Shown: positions 6,119 through 9,543 of the stretch, in pieces
Position numbering within the stretch: position 1 is the first letter of the stretch
Layout of the letters: every line of letters begins with the position of its first letter
Assembly (NCBI GenBank): GCA_030066455.1
Contig: JASJBQ010000175.1
Span: forward strand, 1 to 9,543
Reading direction: 5' to 3'
DNA from: Desulfobacterales bacterium
GTDB taxonomy: Bacteria > Desulfobacterota > Desulfobacteria > Desulfobacterales > UBA5852
Length of the DNA: 9,543 nucleotides
Translations under genes and position numbers: made by a program
The notes under the pieces: generated by a model
Told to the model about the DNA's origin: nothing
What the model saw: only the letters and a program-made list of their open reading frames with translations
Databases searched by the model: none

Positions 6119-8005
6119 ATGGATGGAGCCACGGGAAGCATAGCCGCAGGCAACTGGAATTCGGGGGACGGTAAGGGGCCTGACCAGGCCTTCGAGGCGC
6201 TCTTGGCGCGCGATATCCCTCCGGAACGATTTCTGGCTGAGCTGCTCGTCATCCAGTGCCGGCTGTCCGGAGCGCAAGCGGCTGTCATTCTGCGTGCCGG
6301 TGAAGCCGACAGCCTGGAGGTTCTGGCGGCCTGCCCACCGCCGAAGACGGCCAGCGCCTTGGACTGGGTCGCCAAGGCCGAAAAACCCTTCCGGCAATCC
6401 ATGCGCCAGGGGCAAAGCGTGGTCGTGGCGGAGGATGATGCGACCGCGAACGGCGGCTCAAACCCGAACCACCTCGTCATCATCCCGATCCGTGATCAAA
6501 GCCACATGCGCGCAGCGGCCGTATTTCGCGTTCGGGCGCGTGACCGCCATCAATGCCTGCTGATTCACGCCCGGCTCGAAAACACGGCGCTCTTGTTGAA
6601 GCATCACGAACTGGGTCTGTCGATGAAAATGCAGGAAACTGCCGCCCTGCGACTCCGGCAGGTATTCGAGGTCCTGGATGCGGTCAACCAGACCGAACGC
6701 TTCATGGGCGTGGCCATGACGCTTTGCAACGAGATGGCGACCCGGCGGGAGTGCCGACGCGTCAGTCTGGGCTTTCTCAAGGGGCGCTGCGTCGAGGTGC
6801 GGGCCATGAGCCACACCGACACCCTCAGCCGACGGACCCAAGAGGTCCAGGCGATCGAGGCGGCCATGGAGGAATGCCTCGATCAGGATCTGGAAGTCAT
6901 TCACCCTGCCGCGAAAGAGGCCCCCTATGCGTCCCGGGCGGCTGCCCGGCTTGCCGCCCGCCAGGGGCCCGCAAGCATTCTGAGCCTGCCGCTGCGCGAA
7001 GGCGGTCGTGTGGTGGCGGTGATGACGCTCGAGCGCTCCCCGGACAAGCCTTTCAAATGCCTGGATGAAATCGAAACCCTGCGGCTGACATGCGACCTGT
7101 GCACCCCCCGGCTGCTGGATCTTCATGCCCACGATCGCTGGTTCGGCGCCCGATTGGCCGCGGACGCCCGCATGCGCCTGGGATCGATCCTCGGGCCGGA
7201 GCACACGTGGGTCAAACTTGCGGCCGGCCTGACGTTTGTTGCCCTTGTATTGCTTACCACCCTTAAAGGGGACTACCGCATCAACGCCGCCTTCACGCTC
7301 AAAGCCCGCCATCAGCAGGCCGTGGTGGCGCCGTTTGAAAGTTTTTCCAAGGAAATTCTGGCCGAACCTGGGGATTACGTCGACGGCGGCAAGACGCTCC
7401 TGGGGAGGCTCGAGACCACCGAACTGCGGCTGAAACGCGCGGCCCTCATGGCCGAGCGGCTGGGTTATCGGAAACAGATGGCCGCCGCCATGCGTGACCG
7501 CCAGACCGCCGAGGCGCAGATTGCCCAGGCCCAGAGCGATAAGGTCGCCGCGCAGATCCGGTTGATCGACAGGCAGATCGCCCAGGCGAACCTGGTGGCC
7601 CCCATCAGCGGCTGGGTCGTTTCGGAAGACCTGAAACAACAGATCGGTGCACCGGTGGATACCGGCGAGATTCTGTTTGAAATTGCCCGCATCGACGACT
7701 TGCGGGCCGAGCTTTACGTTCCCGAATCCGCGATTGCGCGCGTCATGCCGGCCCAGACCGGTGAACTGGCCTCGGTGGGCCACCCCGACCAGAAAGTCGG
7801 CTTTGTGATCGAACGCATCAATCCCATGGCCGAAGTGATTGACAACCAGAATGTCTTCCGGGTTCAGGCCCGCCTGGACGAGCACCGGGAATGGATGCGT
7901 CCCGGTATGGAAGGCGAAGCCAAAATCGATGCGGGGCGAAGATCGTACCTGTGGATCGCATCCCACCGGCTGGTCGATTGGCTGCGCCTGAAACTTTGGA
8001 TCTGA
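6119..8005 (+). CDS. GAF-GAF-TM-HlyD fusion: cytoplasmic sensor joined to a periplasmic adaptor
   Basis: A 628-residue protein with no N-terminal signal. The first about 340 residues are soluble and hold two GAF-like units, a divergent one at about 36-165 and a clearer one at about 178-336 (PASILSLPLREGGRVVAVMT is its typical late strand pair). A single TM helix follows (about 364-382, KLAAGLTFVALVLLTTLKGD). The periplasmic part has a half-lipoyl segment (about 398-430, VVAPFESFSKEILAEPGDYV), a coiled-coil hairpin (about 432-488), the second half-lipoyl segment (about 490-525, LVAPISGWVV) and a beta-barrel to about 605. AAAGGA at 6102-6107 lies 11 nt before the ATG. The layout suggests that a small molecule or partner bound inside the cell alters the adaptor outside. 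The ligand is unknown. A CxxC (C325/C328) ends the second GAF unit and might be redox-active or structural. The GAF calls rest on fold-like pattern, so the first is less certain. Confidence 0.85.
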   Translation: MDGATGSIAAGNWNSGDGKGPDQAFEALLARDIPPERFLAELLVIQCRLSGAQAAVILRAGEADSLEVLAACPPPKTASALDWVAKAEKPFRQSMRQGQSVVVAEDDATANGGSNPNHLVIIPIRDQSHMRAAAVFRVRARDRHQCLLIHARLENTALLLKHHELGLSMKMQETAALRLRQVFEVLDAVNQTERFMGVAMTLCNEMATRRECRRVSLGFLKGRCVEVRAMSHTDTLSRRTQEVQAIEAAMEECLDQDLEVIHPAAKEAPYASRAAARLAARQGPASILSLPLREGGRVVAVMTLERSPDKPFKCLDEIETLRLTCDLCTPRLLDLHAHDRWFGARLAADARMRLGSILGPEHTWVKLAAGLTFVALVLLTTLKGDYRINAAFTLKARHQQAVVAPFESFSKEILAEPGDYVDGGKTLLGRLETTELRLKRAALMAERLGYRKQMAAAMRDRQTAEAQIAQAQSDKVAAQIRLIDRQIAQANLVAPISGWVVSEDLKQQIGAPVDTGEILFEIARIDDLRAELYVPESAIARVMPAQTGELASVGHPDQKVGFVIERINPMAEVIDNQNVFRVQARLDEHREWMRPGMEGEAKIDAGRRSYLWIASHRLVDWLRLKLWI

Positions 8006-8017
8006 ACGGCGGATTTG

Positions 8018-9543
8018 ATGCGCATTGAACGTTCCACATTCAGCGAATCCTGGTACCGGGTGGCGGACCTGACCCCCCGTCTGCTCGGGGCCGTCAATGT
8101 GCGGCGCCAGCATTTTCGCGGCGTCAGATGGTACATCCTGCAAGCCCCTTCCGACAGCCGGTTCTTTCGTTTAAACGAATCCGCCTATCACTTCGTGGCC
8201 CTGCTTGACGGTCGCCGCACAATCCACACGGTCTGGCGGCTGTGCATGGATCATTGCGGCGATGCCGCACCGACCCAGAACGAGGTGATTCAACTGCTCT
8301 GCCAGCTGCATGGCGCCAATCTGCTGCAGGGCAATCTGGCCCCCGATGCCGCGGCCCTGTTCAAGCGCCACCGTCAGCGCGTCTGGCGCGAAGTGCGCAG
8401 CAATGTCGGCAACCTGTTTTTCGTGCGCATTCCCCTGTGGGACCCGGATCGTTTTCTGGACCGCTGGGTGTCGCCCGTGGGCCAACTATTTTCGATCGGC
8501 GGTCTGTTGCTGTGGACGGCCATCCTGGCGGCCGGTCTGTGGGCGCTGGGCGGTCACACGGAAGCATTGAGCACCCGGGCCGCAGGGGTGCTGGACCCTG
8601 AAAATCTGCCGCTGCTGTACGCGGCCATCGTGATCGTCAAGCTGTTCCACGAATTGGGCCACGGGTTCGCCTGCAAGCATTTCGGCCGGATCGCCGGCAG
8701 CGGTGGTGAGGTGCACCAGATGGGGGTTTCCTTTCTCTTCTTCACGCCGCTGCCGTATGTGGATGCCTCCAGTGCCTGGACCTTGCGGGATAAATGGCAC
8801 CGCATCGTGATCAGCGCCAGCGGCATGCTGGTGGAGCTGGCGATCGCCGCCCTGGCCGCGGTGCTGTGGGTGCACACCGCCGCGGACGGCAGCGTCAACG
8901 CCATCGCCTACAACATCATGCTAATCGCCAGCGTATCCTCCCTGGCATTCAACGGCAATCCCTTCCTGCGCTACGATGCCTACTACATCCTTCTGGACCT
9001 CTTGGAGATCCCCAATCTCGAATCGCGTTCCAAGCTCTACGTTGGTTATCTGGTCAAACGGTATCTGTGGGGTATGGAAGCGGCCCTGGACCCCAGCCAC
9101 ACCCGCGGCGAGAAGGGCTGGCTGGTTTTTTATGCCGTGGCCGCCACGCTCTGCCGGATCATCATCCTAATGGCCATCGCGCTGGTGCTGATGAACATGT
9201 TCTTCTCGATCGGCACGCTTCTGGCGGCCGTCCTGGCCGTGCGCTGGGTGCTGATACCCCTGGGCCGTTTCGTCCGTTTTCTGGCCACCGGCCGCGAACT
9301 CGGGCGACACCGGGAGCGCGCCATTCTGACCTCGGCCCTGATCGGCGGGTTGCTGGTACTCATCACGGGTCTTGTCCCGCTGCCGGATCGCTGCCGGGTC
9401 GAAGGCGTGGTCGAACCGAGCGACTATGCCGTCGTCCACATCCAGACCCCGGGTTTCGTCGAACACGTTCTCGATACCGGCACCCGCACCGGACCGCAGG
9501 GCCCGGCCCTGGTTTCGGCGTTCAGCCCCGAACTGGAAGCCGA
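8018..9543 (+). CDS. PqqD-like / M50 site-2 protease / lipoyl-domain fusion, 3' truncated
   Basis: An open frame of 508 codons runs off the right edge without a stop. It begins at ATG 8018, 12 nt after the preceding stop, behind a weak GGCGGA. Residues about 28-125 resemble a PqqD-like winged-helix domain (WYILQAPSDSRFFRLNESAY). Several TM helices follow (about 154-176, 198-216, 263-287, 294-312, 368-392, 395-415 and 437-455). The M50 zinc site is HELGH (H211, E212, H215), with the third ligand probably D320 in NGNPFLRYDAYY, the variant seen in the putative peptide zinc metalloprotease group (YydH-like). From about 458 a lipoyl/HlyD-type segment begins (VEGVVEPSDY, HIQTPGFVEHVLDTG) and is cut. 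Family knowledge points to intramembrane cleavage or export of a peptide or protein. With two adaptors in the same operon, a role in envelope transport or processing is likely. Substrate unknown. Confidence 0.9.
   Translation, partial: MRIERSTFSESWYRVADLTPRLLGAVNVRRQHFRGVRWYILQAPSDSRFFRLNESAYHFVALLDGRRTIHTVWRLCMDHCGDAAPTQNEVIQLLCQLHGANLLQGNLAPDAAALFKRHRQRVWREVRSNVGNLFFVRIPLWDPDRFLDRWVSPVGQLFSIGGLLLWTAILAAGLWALGGHTEALSTRAAGVLDPENLPLLYAAIVIVKLFHELGHGFACKHFGRIAGSGGEVHQMGVSFLFFTPLPYVDASSAWTLRDKWHRIVISASGMLVELAIAALAAVLWVHTAADGSVNAIAYNIMLIASVSSLAFNGNPFLRYDAYYILLDLLEIPNLESRSKLYVGYLVKRYLWGMEAALDPSHTRGEKGWLVFYAVAATLCRIIILMAIALVLMNMFFSIGTLLAAVLAVRWVLIPLGRFVRFLATGRELGRHRERAILTSALIGGLLVLITGLVPLPDRCRVEGVVEPSDYAVVHIQTPGFVEHVLDTGTRTGPQGPALVSAFSPELEA

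Noticed and set aside
6458..8143. Long minus-strand open frame of 561 codons opposite the GAF-HlyD gene
   Set aside because: It mirrors a gene with clear domains on the plus strand; long antisense frames are expected in GC-rich coding DNA, and its translation shows no recognisable domain.

Overview
The window carries five same-strand protein genes. The base composition is high in G+C except for one AT-rich intergenic stretch. It looks like a Gram-negative bacterium: there are periplasmic adaptor proteins, a -24/-12 (sigma54) promoter, a hybrid phosphorelay and c-di-GMP machinery. A Desulfobacterota or similar proteobacterial lineage fits, but the taxon is inferred from general character and was not tested.

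Region 1 (1-4990) is one probable transcription unit. It begins with the last 82 codons of a protein that runs in from the left. Its C-terminus has a membrane-proximal Leu/Ser-rich stretch, then ARRK, then an Asp/Asn-rich tail; from memory this resembles the C-terminus of very large repeat-rich surface proteins. Its last 13 nt overlap the start of a 981-residue hybrid histidine kinase (TM-periplasmic sensor-TM-PAS-HisKA-HATPase-REC-HPt-HPt). Fourteen nt later comes a 597-residue REC-GGDEF-EAL protein, with a degenerate GGDEF site and an apparently intact EAL site, so most likely a c-di-GMP phosphodiesterase. Together the two genes encode every step of a His-Asp-His-Asp relay ending in c-di-GMP breakdown.

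Region 2 (4991-5208) is a 218-bp intergenic stretch. It holds a strong sigma54 promoter (TTGGCATTTTGTTTGCA, 5130-5146) and, at about -54 to -66, a candidate IHF site.

Region 3 (5209-9543) is a second, tightly packed unit: a small exported HlyD/MFP-type adaptor; a 628-residue protein with two cytoplasmic GAF-like domains joined through one TM helix to a periplasmic HlyD-type adaptor; and a PqqD-like/M50 site-2-protease/lipoyl fusion that is cut by the right edge (HELGH active site present, 508 codons visible).

Working model (inference): the second unit builds an envelope transport or processing assembly that may handle the giant surface protein encoded at the left edge, while the phosphorelay lowers local c-di-GMP to control its display, loosely analogous to LapA/LapD/LapG control. 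No ABC ATPase or TolC-type gene is visible inside the window, so the energy source and outer-membrane exit are unknown.
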